Of a stretch of 27,607 nucleotides of DNA, positions 14,899 to 23,067 are shown piece by piece. A model generated the notes under the pieces. That model searched no databases. It was not told where the DNA came from and saw nothing but the letters and a program-made list of their open reading frames with translations. The stretch is from a virus. Where the stretch lies: IMG/VR virus record IMGVR_UViG_3300021197_001037, positions 1 through 27,607 of that record. One strand, 5' to 3'. Position 1 is the stretch's first letter. Each line of letters begins with the position of its first letter. A program made the translations under genes and the position numbers.

Positions 14899-15660
14899 CT
14901 AATATTCCTGTTTCCAAAAGTGTGCATAGTAGCCTTTGCCGTTGGTATCGCCACCATAATTGTCTAAGTCTTGGCCATCATACTCTACGCCGTATACTAG
15001 ATCCTCACCGTCCGGTGCTTCCTCTGTAGCAAATTTTAACAGATTTTGATTAAAAGGTAAAGCAGTTTCTATCATAGCCTCAAAGAAAGTTCCTTTCTCC
15101 TGGCTTTGGAACTGGCAGATGTATGTCCCTTTTGGAGGATACTTATTGCCATGTTCGTGACCTTCAACATACCCATCATGTTCCCAGTCGCTTTCTTCTC
15201 CAACACGAGATAGAAAGTCATTTAGGTCTTCATTTTCGATAGTATCCTCTAGAACTTCTGCATCGTATTCTTCACTGCTGACTTTTTCTACAGTGAGGTA
15301 TGCAGCATCCTGTGCAATATTGTAGGTTGCATCAAATTGATCTACTGGCTCGTAGTAAGTACTGCCAACACCATCTTCGTCATGCATAAACAATGCTTCG
15401 CGAGGAATAGTTGCAGGATCTAACTCATCATAATCTTCTTGCTGTGCAATATCATCTGCCTCAACATCTTCAGCGTTGATAATATAATTCACAACATCAC
15501 TGTCGCCATGTTCTTCGCCATGTGCTTTCCAGAAGTCATATGCTTCTTTGCTGATTTTCATGTAACTAGTTTCTGCACCATATCCCCAAAGACGGACACG
15601 ATAGAAATGTGGGCCTTTAAAGGCCTCGATTAAGTTTTCTTTTTCCTTTAGTGTAGCCAT
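14899..15660 (-). CDS. Acidic phage protein of unknown function
   Basis: A 253-residue, strongly acidic protein: Asp plus Glu greatly outnumber Lys plus Arg. It starts MATLKEKENLIEAF at ATG 15660, with a GAGGG ribosome site upstream. The N-terminal 60 residues (FYRVRLWGYGAETSYMKISKEAYDFW) look folded. The centre is nearly all Asp, Glu, Tyr and small residues, and the last 70 residues are richer in aromatics (GTYICQFQSQEKGTFFEA, GKGYYAHFWKQEY). No known domain is recognised. It is the first gene of a unit behind a palindrome-bearing promoter, suggesting early expression. Acidic early phage proteins can act as DNA mimics, but nothing here proves that. Confidence 0.7.
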   Translation of the reverse strand: MATLKEKENLIEAFKGPHFYRVRLWGYGAETSYMKISKEAYDFWKAHGEEHGDSDVVNYIINAEDVEADDIAQQEDYDELDPATIPREALFMHDEDGVGSTYYEPVDQFDATYNIAQDAAYLTVEKVSSEEYDAEVLEDTIENEDLNDFLSRVGEESDWEHDGYVEGHEHGNKYPPKGTYICQFQSQEKGTFFEAMIETALPFNQNLLKFATEEAPDGEDLVYGVEYDGQDLDNYGGDTNGKGYYAHFWKQEY

Positions 15661-15699
15661 TACACTACCCTCATATGTTGTTAACAGATAATATACTAT

Positions 15700-15727
15700 A
15701 TAATAGCACAACTTGCAAACTTGTCAA
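15700..15727 (-). promoter_or_regulatory. Sigma-70-type promoter with palindrome on the -35
   Basis: On the minus strand TTGACA (15727-15722) is followed after 16 bases by TATTAT (15705-15700), one base off the consensus -10. It lies 40-67 bases upstream of the acidic-protein ATG. The -35 sits inside the palindrome at 15718-15730, so a repressor or activator site is possible. It heads the long unit that includes the carbohydrate genes. Confidence 0.65.
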
Positions 15728-15730
15728 GTT
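15718..15730. repeat. Perfect 6-bp palindrome AACTTG-T-CAAGTT
   Basis: Bases 15718-15730 read AACTTGTCAAGTT, a perfect inverted repeat around one base, with a further AACTTG half-site at 15710-15715. The whole -35 hexamer of the adjacent promoter is covered, as is part of the stop codon of the DpdA-like gene. This is the layout of an operator. Confidence 0.5.
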
Positions 15731-17225
15731 AAACTTCCTCAAAAAGACTGTAAAACTGTGTACTGGCGTTTACTGTCTTTTTGCCAATAGCACCACGGCT
15801 ACCAACTACACGCATCCACAAACGACTATGATCATCAATAAGTTTCATTTGTTTGTCAAAATCATCCAGTTCAAATATGCGAGCGATTACATCTTTAACT
15901 GCAGTTGCTTCAAAGTTGTCATCAACTAGTTGATAAGGATAACTACCTTCGTCATAAAGTCTATTAGTTTCTTGTACACTGCGAATATGGGTGTAAACAT
16001 TATGATTCATTAACAGTGCGTAACTGAATGTATCCCAACTAGTTTTACCTTCAAGTCCATTCTTATTGAGATCACCTGGTGCATATACACAAATATCTTT
16101 TAGAGTCATGTTCTGCGTAATAGGACTTGGCATCCAATTACTGTATAGTTTTGCGCAATAGTCATCCCAGGGTGTTGTATCATTACTGAATGCTTTATCA
16201 TCTGGAGCATTTTCCATAATGTATCCCCACTTTTCATTTTGTGGATGCTTGTAATATGTGTACTGTTGTCCATTACTTGTTGCTAAGAAAGGACTTGCGC
16301 AATCAAAACTAATAGTAAAGTTTTCATTATATAATTTACGAACGCCACGTTGAATAGCAGTAAGTACACCTGCCCATTCAAGTTTGCCTGTACCCAGAAC
16401 GTGCATCCAATCATGCTGTCCTTTTTCAAGTAAACCATCATGCATCAGTGTTACTATACGTTTGAGGATAAGATGTACATCACATGCATTTTGTCCACCC
16501 ATAGCATAGCCTTCAAAATGTGCATCTGGATAAACACTGGAATCATTAAACACTTTCATCTGTTCATACCAAGCATCTGCTTGTGCATGATTCTCACCCT
16601 GTAGTACATTTAAAAACTTACAATCACCATTGCGATTTTTGATAAAGTATTCATTATTAAATGCAGTTGCGTCTGCTGCTTCTTGATATGAACTAATCTG
16701 TGAGGCTGCAGCACCTTCTGGACTACGACTTAACCAGGCTGGCACATCTAGGATCATGCCATAGTCCATATACTTGTCCATCCAACGTAGTACACCATCA
16801 CGCTTCTTTTGTGCCTGTGGACAACCACTGCCTGCTTTCCAATCACCTGGCCATTTACCCTTACCAATCTGAAAGCCACCACTGTCACCCAGCATAAAAC
16901 TGTTACTGCGATCACGTTCACGATACATCATTTCACGCGGCAAGTCTTTTTCAATATCCAAACTACTATGACCAGCACTGTGCAAACTCCATTTGTAGTG
17001 CCAGACTGGATTAGGTTTTAGATAGTCCATATTAATTGCTGCAGGACCCAGGCATTCAGGGATGCGTTCCTGCAATACACTGGGATTATTGGATCCTGCA
17101 CTGTGCCGCGCCTTTCCAGTTACATTCACGTAGAATGAACTAAGTGCTGGAAGAAACACTGCGTAGTCATTTTGTAGTTCAGTTAGGTTAGTTGGTAAAT
17201 TGTTCATATTTTTCAAACAGTTCAT
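15729..17225 (-). CDS. dpdA: DpdA/TGT-like 7-deazaguanine transglycosylase
   Basis: A 498-residue TIM-barrel protein of the tRNA-guanine transglycosylase superfamily, best matched to phage DpdA, which swaps guanine in DNA for a 7-deazaguanine. Key TGT sites are present. The base-binding Asp is in LGDSGGFQIG (D114), the glycine loop in GYAMGGQ (about 239-245), and the HVLGTGKLEW loop at about 275-284. The nucleophilic Asp is in SFDCASPF (D308). The C-terminal Cys-x-Cys-x2-Cys zinc cluster of tRNA enzymes is missing, while the LLMNHNVYTHIRSVQ helix that follows it is kept. Loss of the zinc site argues for DNA rather than tRNA, though this is inference. The start is at 17225 or the next ATG at 17207, both inside the sulfotransferase-like gene. 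Confidence 0.75.
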   Translation of the reverse strand: MNCLKNMNNLPTNLTELQNDYAVFLPALSSFYVNVTGKARHSAGSNNPSVLQERIPECLGPAAINMDYLKPNPVWHYKWSLHSAGHSSLDIEKDLPREMMYRERDRSNSFMLGDSGGFQIGKGKWPGDWKAGSGCPQAQKKRDGVLRWMDKYMDYGMILDVPAWLSRSPEGAAASQISSYQEAADATAFNNEYFIKNRNGDCKFLNVLQGENHAQADAWYEQMKVFNDSSVYPDAHFEGYAMGGQNACDVHLILKRIVTLMHDGLLEKGQHDWMHVLGTGKLEWAGVLTAIQRGVRKLYNENFTISFDCASPFLATSNGQQYTYYKHPQNEKWGYIMENAPDDKAFSNDTTPWDDYCAKLYSNWMPSPITQNMTLKDICVYAPGDLNKNGLEGKTSWDTFSYALLMNHNVYTHIRSVQETNRLYDEGSYPYQLVDDNFEATAVKDVIARIFELDDFDKQMKLIDDHSRLWMRVVGSRGAIGKKTVNASTQFYSLFEEV

Positions 17226-17808
17226 AATCAGTTTTGTGTAAATCTTTTAAAACACTATCTTTGTTAAATTGTACACTAAGTTTATTGTAGATTGCAAGTT
17301 TATTAGAATTATTTCTTGCAGGGTTTACGGGATCTTGCCAGTTATCAAAATTAGCAACACCGCCTGTACGTCTAATCCACGCTGCAAGTAATCTATAAAA
17401 TTCATTAGATCGTGTTCTTTGCATATAGATATATTCTAAGTTTCGTGCGGCGCCTATAAATCTATGTTGATATTCTGTATGATCATCATATACTGGATTC
17501 ATTCTTATAGTTGATACAAACATATCATTGTCTAACAAGTCTAGTATTTTCAAACTACCGGTATCACTCATACACTGTGCAAATCCACTAATCCAGCGTT
17601 CAACAGGATCGCGCAATGCTACAATTTTTTTTATACTAGGAGATTCTGCAATGCTACTAATTAAATCTTCAGGTACATTGTTCCAAGCATTATCGTCCAA
17701 CACCTTTTGTATGAAACTACTTCCATTTTTAGGAATGTTGATCCACGCATATTTCAGCGTAGGATCAACTTTCATTGCATAAGAACGAGGACAAAAGAAG
17801 TCTGCCAT
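17188..17808 (-). CDS. Sulfotransferase-like protein
   Basis: A 206-residue P-loop protein with both PAPS-binding elements of the sulfotransferase family: the 5'-phosphosulfate loop in WINIPKNGSSF (about residues 23-32) and the 3'-phosphate helix in ALRDPVERWISGFAQ (64-78). It is shorter than typical carbohydrate sulfotransferases (250-350 residues) but includes the catalytic front half. It would move sulfate from PAPS to a hydroxyl or amino group on a sugar, lipid or peptide. It lies between the sliding clamp (TAATG overlap) and the DpdA-like gene, away from the main sugar cluster. Target unknown. Confidence 0.75.
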   Translation of the reverse strand: MADFFCPRSYAMKVDPTLKYAWINIPKNGSSFIQKVLDDNAWNNVPEDLISSIAESPSIKKIVALRDPVERWISGFAQCMSDTGSLKILDLLDNDMFVSTIRMNPVYDDHTEYQHRFIGAARNLEYIYMQRTRSNEFYRLLAAWIRRTGGVANFDNWQDPVNPARNNSNKLAIYNKLSVQFNKDSVLKDLHKTDYELFEKYEQFTN

Positions 17809-18539
17809 TACTTGCTTTGTGCTGGAAGCAAGTAGCGATACTCTGCAAGTCCGCTGTCAACAACAATCTCTGCAACGCCATCGTCACTGATCTTGAATGT
17901 TGTATCGCCACCAAGGCTTAGAATCTTGCTGACCTGCTCAACGGGCCATGCCCATCCGCGTGTCGCCTCACCTGCAACATCATGTTGGAATACAAAGTTA
18001 CCAGCATGTGTGCTATGGTCACCAAAGTAAAACTTAAGGTTTCCATCTTCTGTCTTAGCAATGAATGTAGTCTCTTCACTGTTAGCACTAATCATAAACT
18101 TAAAACGCTGGATGCTTGCTACTGTAGGTTGGAACTGAATGCCCCAATTTACTTCACGCATCTTAACTGTTTTTAGTTTTTCGTTAATGATCTCACTTGC
18201 CATAAAGCGATAGTCATTCTTAAAGTCGCCGCTGGCATTTGCAAAAGCAATGCCAACAGGTACTGTTTCACCGTTGCGCTCTTGTGTGTTAATGCTAATG
18301 TTAGCATTTTCTGCATATTCTGGAATACGCAGGATAACACCCAGTTTGTCCAAGTTAGGCATACCAAATGTTCCCATGAAGTCTGCTACTGGTGTCTTAG
18401 TTGTGGCTTGAAGAATAACACTACGGTCTTCTGCAAGTCCTTCAAATGTTGTGGTTTTGTCTGTGCCTGTTACTTTAACAAGACTAATAAAGCCAAGCGA
18501 ATGTGTGTGCTTGACGATGTCGAGTAGATAATCTTTCAT
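17808..18539 (-). CDS. 45: Sliding clamp DNA polymerase accessory protein (gp45-like)
   Basis: A 243-residue trimeric-clamp protein of the T4 gp45 type (T4: 228 residues). It tethers the replicative polymerase to DNA and in T4 also links late transcription to replication. The sequence shows clamp features: HSLGFISLVKVTG near the N-terminus, the EYAENANISI strand, INEKLKTVKMREVNWGIQFQ in the middle and the EYRYLLP end. It starts at ATG 18539 with AAGGAA upstream, behind a perfect sigma-70 promoter at 18569-18597. In T4 the clamp-loader genes 44 and 62 follow; here a sulfotransferase-like gene follows instead, so the replication module is rearranged. Confidence 0.9.
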   Translation of the reverse strand: MKDYLLDIVKHTHSLGFISLVKVTGTDKTTTFEGLAEDRSVILQATTKTPVADFMGTFGMPNLDKLGVILRIPEYAENANISINTQERNGETVPVGIAFANASGDFKNDYRFMASEIINEKLKTVKMREVNWGIQFQPTVASIQRFKFMISANSEETTFIAKTEDGNLKFYFGDHSTHAGNFVFQHDVAGEATRGWAWPVEQVSKILSLGGDTTFKISDDGVAEIVVDSGLAEYRYLLPAQSK

Positions 18540-18568
18540 CGAAGTTTCCTTATGTTTGTAATAGTAGT

Positions 18569-18597
18569 ATTATATTTAGGTTTGAGGTTAATGTCAA
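18569..18597 (-). promoter_or_regulatory. Consensus sigma-70 promoter for the sliding clamp gene
   Basis: TTGACA (18597-18592), 17 bases, TATAAT (18574-18569) on the minus strand: a perfect match to both hexamers and to the optimal spacing. The clamp ATG is 30 bases further on. A host-polymerase-driven early promoter is expected for a replication gene. Confidence 0.85.
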
Positions 18598-18603
18598 TAA
18601 AAA

Positions 18604-19524
18604 TTATTTAGAAGTTTCAATTACAACAAGCGGTGAAGTTAGTTTTTGACTAGTAAGATCACCAGGTTTTTTGACTATCATCCAACTATGAGTATCTCTA
18701 TGGCTCTGTTCACTTACTATCTGGAATCCAAACATCCGCACCATATTTGTCATAAGCTCTTTAGTGTTATATGTACGGTAGCCTCTAGGTCCTGCACATA
18801 GGTCTAAACTTGCTAGTTGTTCACAATTGTTATAGGTAAAGATAAAATACCCGCCCGGCCGTAATAGATTGTATACTCTACTAATCTCATCCTTGATAGG
18901 ATCCATGGGCCAAAATTCATAACAGTTAATGCTTGTTGCCAAACCAAATTGATTTTGCGGAAAATTTTTTAAGTTGTTATAGAACATTAAACGTCTAGTT
19001 GAAAAAAAGCTGTTAAATTTACTGCGTATACTATCTGTGTCTGCGATATTGCCTGTGTATATATAAAGAGGATCACATGCCAGCATGCTTTCTGTAAGTA
19101 CTCCATTACTAGGATTAAGTTCAACACCTGCGTAATGCCAATCGCTATAGAATCCTACTTCGGCTGCAATCCTATTAATAATTTCAGTGTCACGATAAGC
19201 TCTTTCTTGCACTAGTTCTAGATTATGTTCTTTACTTTCAAATGTTTCATAATCTTTACGAAGTATAAGTAGCTCTTCTTTTCGCAAAAGATCGTTAGTT
19301 TTTTGATTTATGTTACCAAGTAAATCATTGTATCTAGCAGTAAGAGTCTGCATCTCACTAACAATGCTGTCTATTTCAGTGTAATCTGTTTTATCACGCC
19401 AGTAACGCGACTGTTCTTTGAAATACTCTTTTTGTGTTGTTAACAGAGTGTCTAAATCCAGCTCATGGTCTTTGTTATCACGCAAAAAGCGACTAAACAA
19501 AATTAATTTATCCACAAGTTTCAT
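18604..19524 (-). CDS. SAM-methyltransferase-like protein with coiled-coil N-terminus
   Basis: A 306-residue protein. Residues about 1-125 are charged and helical, including LTARYNDLLGNINQKTNDLL and EELLILRKDYETFE, and are likely a coiled coil. The C-terminal half looks like a class I SAM methyltransferase: YAGVELNP (acidic end of strand 2), LATSINCYEFWPMDP (motif region), RVYNLLRPGGYFIFTYNN (post-I strand) and a MVRMFGFQIV end. The usual glycine-rich motif I is not recognisable, so SAM binding may be altered. It has a T4-type late promoter 17 bases upstream of its ATG, unlike the replication genes on either side. Target unknown. Confidence 0.6.
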   Translation of the reverse strand: MKLVDKLILFSRFLRDNKDHELDLDTLLTTQKEYFKEQSRYWRDKTDYTEIDSIVSEMQTLTARYNDLLGNINQKTNDLLRKEELLILRKDYETFESKEHNLELVQERAYRDTEIINRIAAEVGFYSDWHYAGVELNPSNGVLTESMLACDPLYIYTGNIADTDSIRSKFNSFFSTRRLMFYNNLKNFPQNQFGLATSINCYEFWPMDPIKDEISRVYNLLRPGGYFIFTYNNCEQLASLDLCAGPRGYRTYNTKELMTNMVRMFGFQIVSEQSHRDTHSWMIVKKPGDLTSQKLTSPLVVIETSK

Positions 19525-19540
19525 AAACGTTCTCCAAGTG

Positions 19541-19548
19541 TATTTATA
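19541..19548 (-). promoter_or_regulatory. T4-type late promoter TATAAATA
   Basis: The exact T4 late-promoter octamer lies on the minus strand in the 32-base gap between polymerase and the methyltransferase-like gene, followed by a GGAGA ribosome site and the ATG at 19524. It is the only exact copy I found on this strand in a gap. Late promoters need the phage late sigma factor and the gp45 clamp in T4. Confidence 0.65.
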
Positions 19549-19556
19549 TGCGCATA

Positions 19557-22220
19557 TTACTCAAAGGAGAATAAATCATCAAATGTGTTTGCAGTTTGCG
19601 TTGCACCCTTTAAGTCCCAGTCCAGCACACTTAATAAGTTGTCAATCTTTTGATCTACAATAGTGGCTTCCATTAGTCCATTGTCAAAGGGCATTTCCTT
19701 AAACCACTGTGGCAAATGAGTCTCATCAGTTGGATAACCTATACTTGTATATCCTAGTGGATTGCTTTTAAGTTTGCACACAATAGTTTTAGCACCATCC
19801 ATAATCTCTTGGCTGTACTTGTCACCGTTCATCTTACGCATGTTGTTCCAGTTCATTGCTGCTCTAACGTGTCCTGGCATGTTTGCTTTGCCCAGTCGCT
19901 TTTCTTCTGCACTGTACTTGGTCAAGTTGTTAACACGCTTGGGTGTGCCTTTTTCCCAACCCGGACGCTCATGGAATGTATTCTTAAACTCTTTTACTTT
20001 TTCAATAATTTCTTCGCGCTGACAACCAGTAAGCACATCCAGTAGTAGTTCACTAAGGAAATCCTGCATAACTTTTGGCGTGTCACTGCGCTTCAAATCC
20101 AAGCCCATTGCTTTTACTTTGCCGGGCTTGCCATCTGTATCCAAACGGAAACCTTCTAGGTCATAGATCAGTGCAGCATAACGCTTCTTAGTAATGTACA
20201 GTCCTTTAGTTGCAACAATCTCTCTGCCACCTTTGATAATCTCACCATTTTCACGCGGACAGTGAAAAGCACGTTCCATAAAAATAGGAAACTCTATGTT
20301 CACTTGATCTGCAATACCATCATAGAGTTGTGCAACAATCTCTTTTGTCCACTCTTGCCTACCTGCCTCAACATCCTCTCGCATCATGGGCCATGCACTA
20401 AAGTACACACTATCAGTATCGCCATACACAATAGCATCGCCTGTGTATTCTTCTTTGCCTGTAAGTAATCCATTTACAGTTTCAGCCATGCGTTTTGTAA
20501 TACAACGTCCTGTAAGTGTTGTGCTTTGTCCTATACGGAAGTCATAAAATCTACAGCCAGGATTGAGTATGGCACCATACAAACTATTCAAGTTAATCTT
20601 CTTAACCAACTGTCGCTTGTCCCAATACTCAACATCGCCGCCTTCGTCCTTGGCTTTCTTTAGTTCTTTCTGCATAACTTTGCGTTCTGCATACCAACGT
20701 TCAAGCAGTGCAGGAATAACTCCCTTGCGTTCATATGTAAAGATAGTGCCATTAGCACTTAGCGTCCAGGGCTGGTTACTATCAAACATTAAACGCCAAA
20801 CATCATATGCACTTAGCGTATCTTCGTCACCGTTCTCCCAGTCAATAGTAATTTCAGTACCACGCTCCATTGCCATAACTGCACGATACTCTCTACTTCC
20901 AAATTCATTTTCCCAAGCCTGTGCAAAACTTGTACCACTTGCAGTCTTTTCACGCAACATGTGTTCAGTCATTGTTTGACGCAGTTGTCCTACCACAGTT
21001 TCTGGACCCATGTTAAGTGCGCGGATCACACTAGGATACAAACTGTTAATATCAATAGCACCAATCCAATCATGCAGTCCCTTTTTAGGATACGCAACAT
21101 ATGCACCCGCTGCTACTATCTTTGGACCATCGTCCCTGCTTTTGCGATTAGGAACAACCATACCACGACTATGTGCGTCATTGATAATTGCTTGCTCTGT
21201 TAGTGCAACAGCACCCATGGTAGTCATTAGTAGCACAGTGTTTTCATGTGCGAGAATGTTACTTAGATCAATAAAACGTAGTTTCTTATCCAGTTTGTTT
21301 AGCAGTGCAGTATCTTGCCTGTTATAGTCAATGAACTTTTCAAAGTCTTGATTGTATAACTGATCCAGTGTGCCTTCATATGCAACCTTGCGTTCATCTA
21401 GTTCATGTTCACCAATAGCATCCAGTGTATAACTGTGACGCTCTTCATAGGTGTATTTGCGATACAGTTGCATGTAGTCCAAGTGTACCCGCCCTACTAG
21501 ATCAAATGTATTGCTTTCTTTACCAAAGCGTTCAAATGTGCGCTTTTTAGGCTGTTGTCCAAACAAGCACCACTTGCGGTTGTCATCTTTACTAAGCACA
21601 CGGGTAATACGATTAATTGTATAGGGTATATCATATCCCTCACTGTTCCAACCACTTACAATATCTGCATCATCTAACAAGTCTAGGAATACTTCTAGCA
21701 TCTCTGCTTCACTTGTAAACAGGTATGTGTTATCGAATCGTTTTGTTAGATCCTTAGCAGTTTCCATTGTCATACCACTGGGCGGGATAGCAAGTGTTAC
21801 AAGCGTATCTGTCCAGTCTAAGTATATACTAATTGCTGTAATTGGATTAAAAGGATCGTCAGGACTACTGTAGCCTTTTTCTTTGTGAAAATCTACTTCA
21901 ATATCGAAAAAAGCAGTTTGCAGTTTAGGAGCATCTTTGCCTAAATAGTTTTCTTCCAAACAACGAAACACAGGATTAATGTCGCTTTCCCATGTGCCTT
22001 TGTCTCCTTGTATTTTTAGTTCACGCTGAAACTCTTTGCGATTGCGTGTTGCAAATCGACTTACTGGCGTATCAAAGATAGTTTTGTATTTGCCACGTTG
22101 ATCATCATAATAAAACACATAGTTGGCACTATACTCTTTGTATTCACGTTTGCCATCTACACGTTCCACTACATGGATACGATCACGTTCTCTATCAAAA
22201 TATGCGTCTACATAACTCAA
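19557..22220 (-). CDS. 43: Replicative DNA polymerase, family B (gp43-like)
   Basis: An 887-residue T4-type replicative polymerase with 3'-5' exonuclease. Exonuclease residues are D106 and E108 (FFDIEVDF), D197 (SGWNSEGYDIPY) and D303 (YNRQDTALL), close to T4 D112/E114/D219/D324. Polymerase motif A is AIDINSLYPS (D390), motif B KKINLNSLYG (540-549), and motif C YGDTDSVYF (D601, D603). The KKRYA element follows. The tail ends FDDLFSFE, a clamp-binding peptide like T4 gp43's, so it should dock on the gp45-like protein. The start is a TTG at 22220 with AGGA seven bases upstream and a TTGA overlap with the preceding stop. No ATG lies nearby in frame, so initiation is probably weak and coupled. 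Confidence 0.96.
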   Translation of the reverse strand: MSYVDAYFDRERDRIHVVERVDGKREYKEYSANYVFYYDDQRGKYKTIFDTPVSRFATRNRKEFQRELKIQGDKGTWESDINPVFRCLEENYLGKDAPKLQTAFFDIEVDFHKEKGYSSPDDPFNPITAISIYLDWTDTLVTLAIPPSGMTMETAKDLTKRFDNTYLFTSEAEMLEVFLDLLDDADIVSGWNSEGYDIPYTINRITRVLSKDDNRKWCLFGQQPKKRTFERFGKESNTFDLVGRVHLDYMQLYRKYTYEERHSYTLDAIGEHELDERKVAYEGTLDQLYNQDFEKFIDYNRQDTALLNKLDKKLRFIDLSNILAHENTVLLMTTMGAVALTEQAIINDAHSRGMVVPNRKSRDDGPKIVAAGAYVAYPKKGLHDWIGAIDINSLYPSVIRALNMGPETVVGQLRQTMTEHMLREKTASGTSFAQAWENEFGSREYRAVMAMERGTEITIDWENGDEDTLSAYDVWRLMFDSNQPWTLSANGTIFTYERKGVIPALLERWYAERKVMQKELKKAKDEGGDVEYWDKRQLVKKINLNSLYGAILNPGCRFYDFRIGQSTTLTGRCITKRMAETVNGLLTGKEEYTGDAIVYGDTDSVYFSAWPMMREDVEAGRQEWTKEIVAQLYDGIADQVNIEFPIFMERAFHCPRENGEIIKGGREIVATKGLYITKKRYAALIYDLEGFRLDTDGKPGKVKAMGLDLKRSDTPKVMQDFLSELLLDVLTGCQREEIIEKVKEFKNTFHERPGWEKGTPKRVNNLTKYSAEEKRLGKANMPGHVRAAMNWNNMRKMNGDKYSQEIMDGAKTIVCKLKSNPLGYTSIGYPTDETHLPQWFKEMPFDNGLMEATIVDQKIDNLLSVLDWDLKGATQTANTFDDLFSFE

Positions 22221-22843
22221 TTTTTTATCCTGTCATACCAAAGTTTATGCACTATTGTAGCATCTTTATAATTATTGTCAATGTCAAAATATTCTGTTGC
22301 AGCGTTGTAGAGTTCCTTATCTAATACTGGATCTAACAATCTTTTAGACTCTATCCTTAACCAATTTATATTACAACCTATATAATTTTCATGCAAATTT
22401 TTTTTAGTTAGCGACGGGCTGTCTTTGTTCATATCCTTGTAATGATTATTTGCAATTTCAACATCTACACACATCACTATTGTTTTCATATCTTGCTCTA
22501 GCATACTAGCAAGATGTTCTACTTTACAAAACATTTCTAACTTATTGCGAAACTTCCACTCATATTCTAACCAGTTTTGTTTACTTCTTTTTTTGTTATA
22601 TACATATTTTTTAATAAATTTAACTTTACTTTTTGGATTTAAAACTGCACTAGCAGGTAAATCTTCATAGGGCAAATTGTTAAATTCTTCTAGAGTATCA
22701 GGCCAACCATCATTGTGCATATTACGATAAACATCTTTTTGTGGAAACATAACACTGTGATGAAACGTTGGTTTATCTATTGTAAGCCATAATAGCCATC
22801 TCATGTGATTCATAAAACCGCCGCCAGGACCTAATATCTGCAT
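22217..22843 (-). CDS. Hypothetical phage protein upstream of DNA polymerase
   Basis: A 208-residue protein starting MQILGPGGGFMNHMRWLLW at ATG 22843, which forms a TAATG with the stop of the preceding membrane protein. A longer frame reaching 22933 would run deep into that gene. The glycine-rich opening and following amphipathic helix resemble a family of uncharacterised proteins in marine T4-like phages. The middle is strongly basic (KSKVKFIKKYVYNKKRSKQNW) and the end acidic. I see no catalytic motif. Tight coupling to the TTG-started polymerase gene suggests that its translation helps set polymerase level. Confidence 0.7.
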   Translation of the reverse strand: MQILGPGGGFMNHMRWLLWLTIDKPTFHHSVMFPQKDVYRNMHNDGWPDTLEEFNNLPYEDLPASAVLNPKSKVKFIKKYVYNKKRSKQNWLEYEWKFRNKLEMFCKVEHLASMLEQDMKTIVMCVDVEIANNHYKDMNKDSPSLTKKNLHENYIGCNINWLRIESKRLLDPVLDKELYNAATEYFDIDNNYKDATIVHKLWYDRIKN

Positions 22844-23067
22844 TAAAATAATCCTAAAACGTAAATCCCTGTGAGAAGTATATTCATCCAAAGTAAACTG
22901 TTTTCTCGCCATAGATACCCTACAGCAATCCAAAGTCCATTAGCAATAATAAATGCCCAGTGATGAAAATAAAGTTCGGGAACAAAACTTGCTAGACTAG
23001 CAGCAACTACTAGTGTTGTTGTTGCTAACCATGCTAACCACTGGTAGGGTTTTTTATCTACCACCAT
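22843..23067 (-). CDS. Small integral membrane protein
   Basis: A 74-residue, hydrophobic protein beginning MVVDKKPYQWL at ATG 23067, with a GGAG about ten bases before. It has three probable membrane segments (LAWLATTTLVVAASLASFV, WAFIIANGLWIAVGYLW, LWMNILLTGIYVLGLF). A reading to 23133 would overlap the neighbouring gene heavily. It overlaps the other small membrane gene by 10 bases and the next gene by TAATG, so the pair is likely made together. Role unknown. Confidence 0.65.
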   Translation of the reverse strand: MVVDKKPYQWLAWLATTTLVVAASLASFVPELYFHHWAFIIANGLWIAVGYLWRENSLLWMNILLTGIYVLGLF

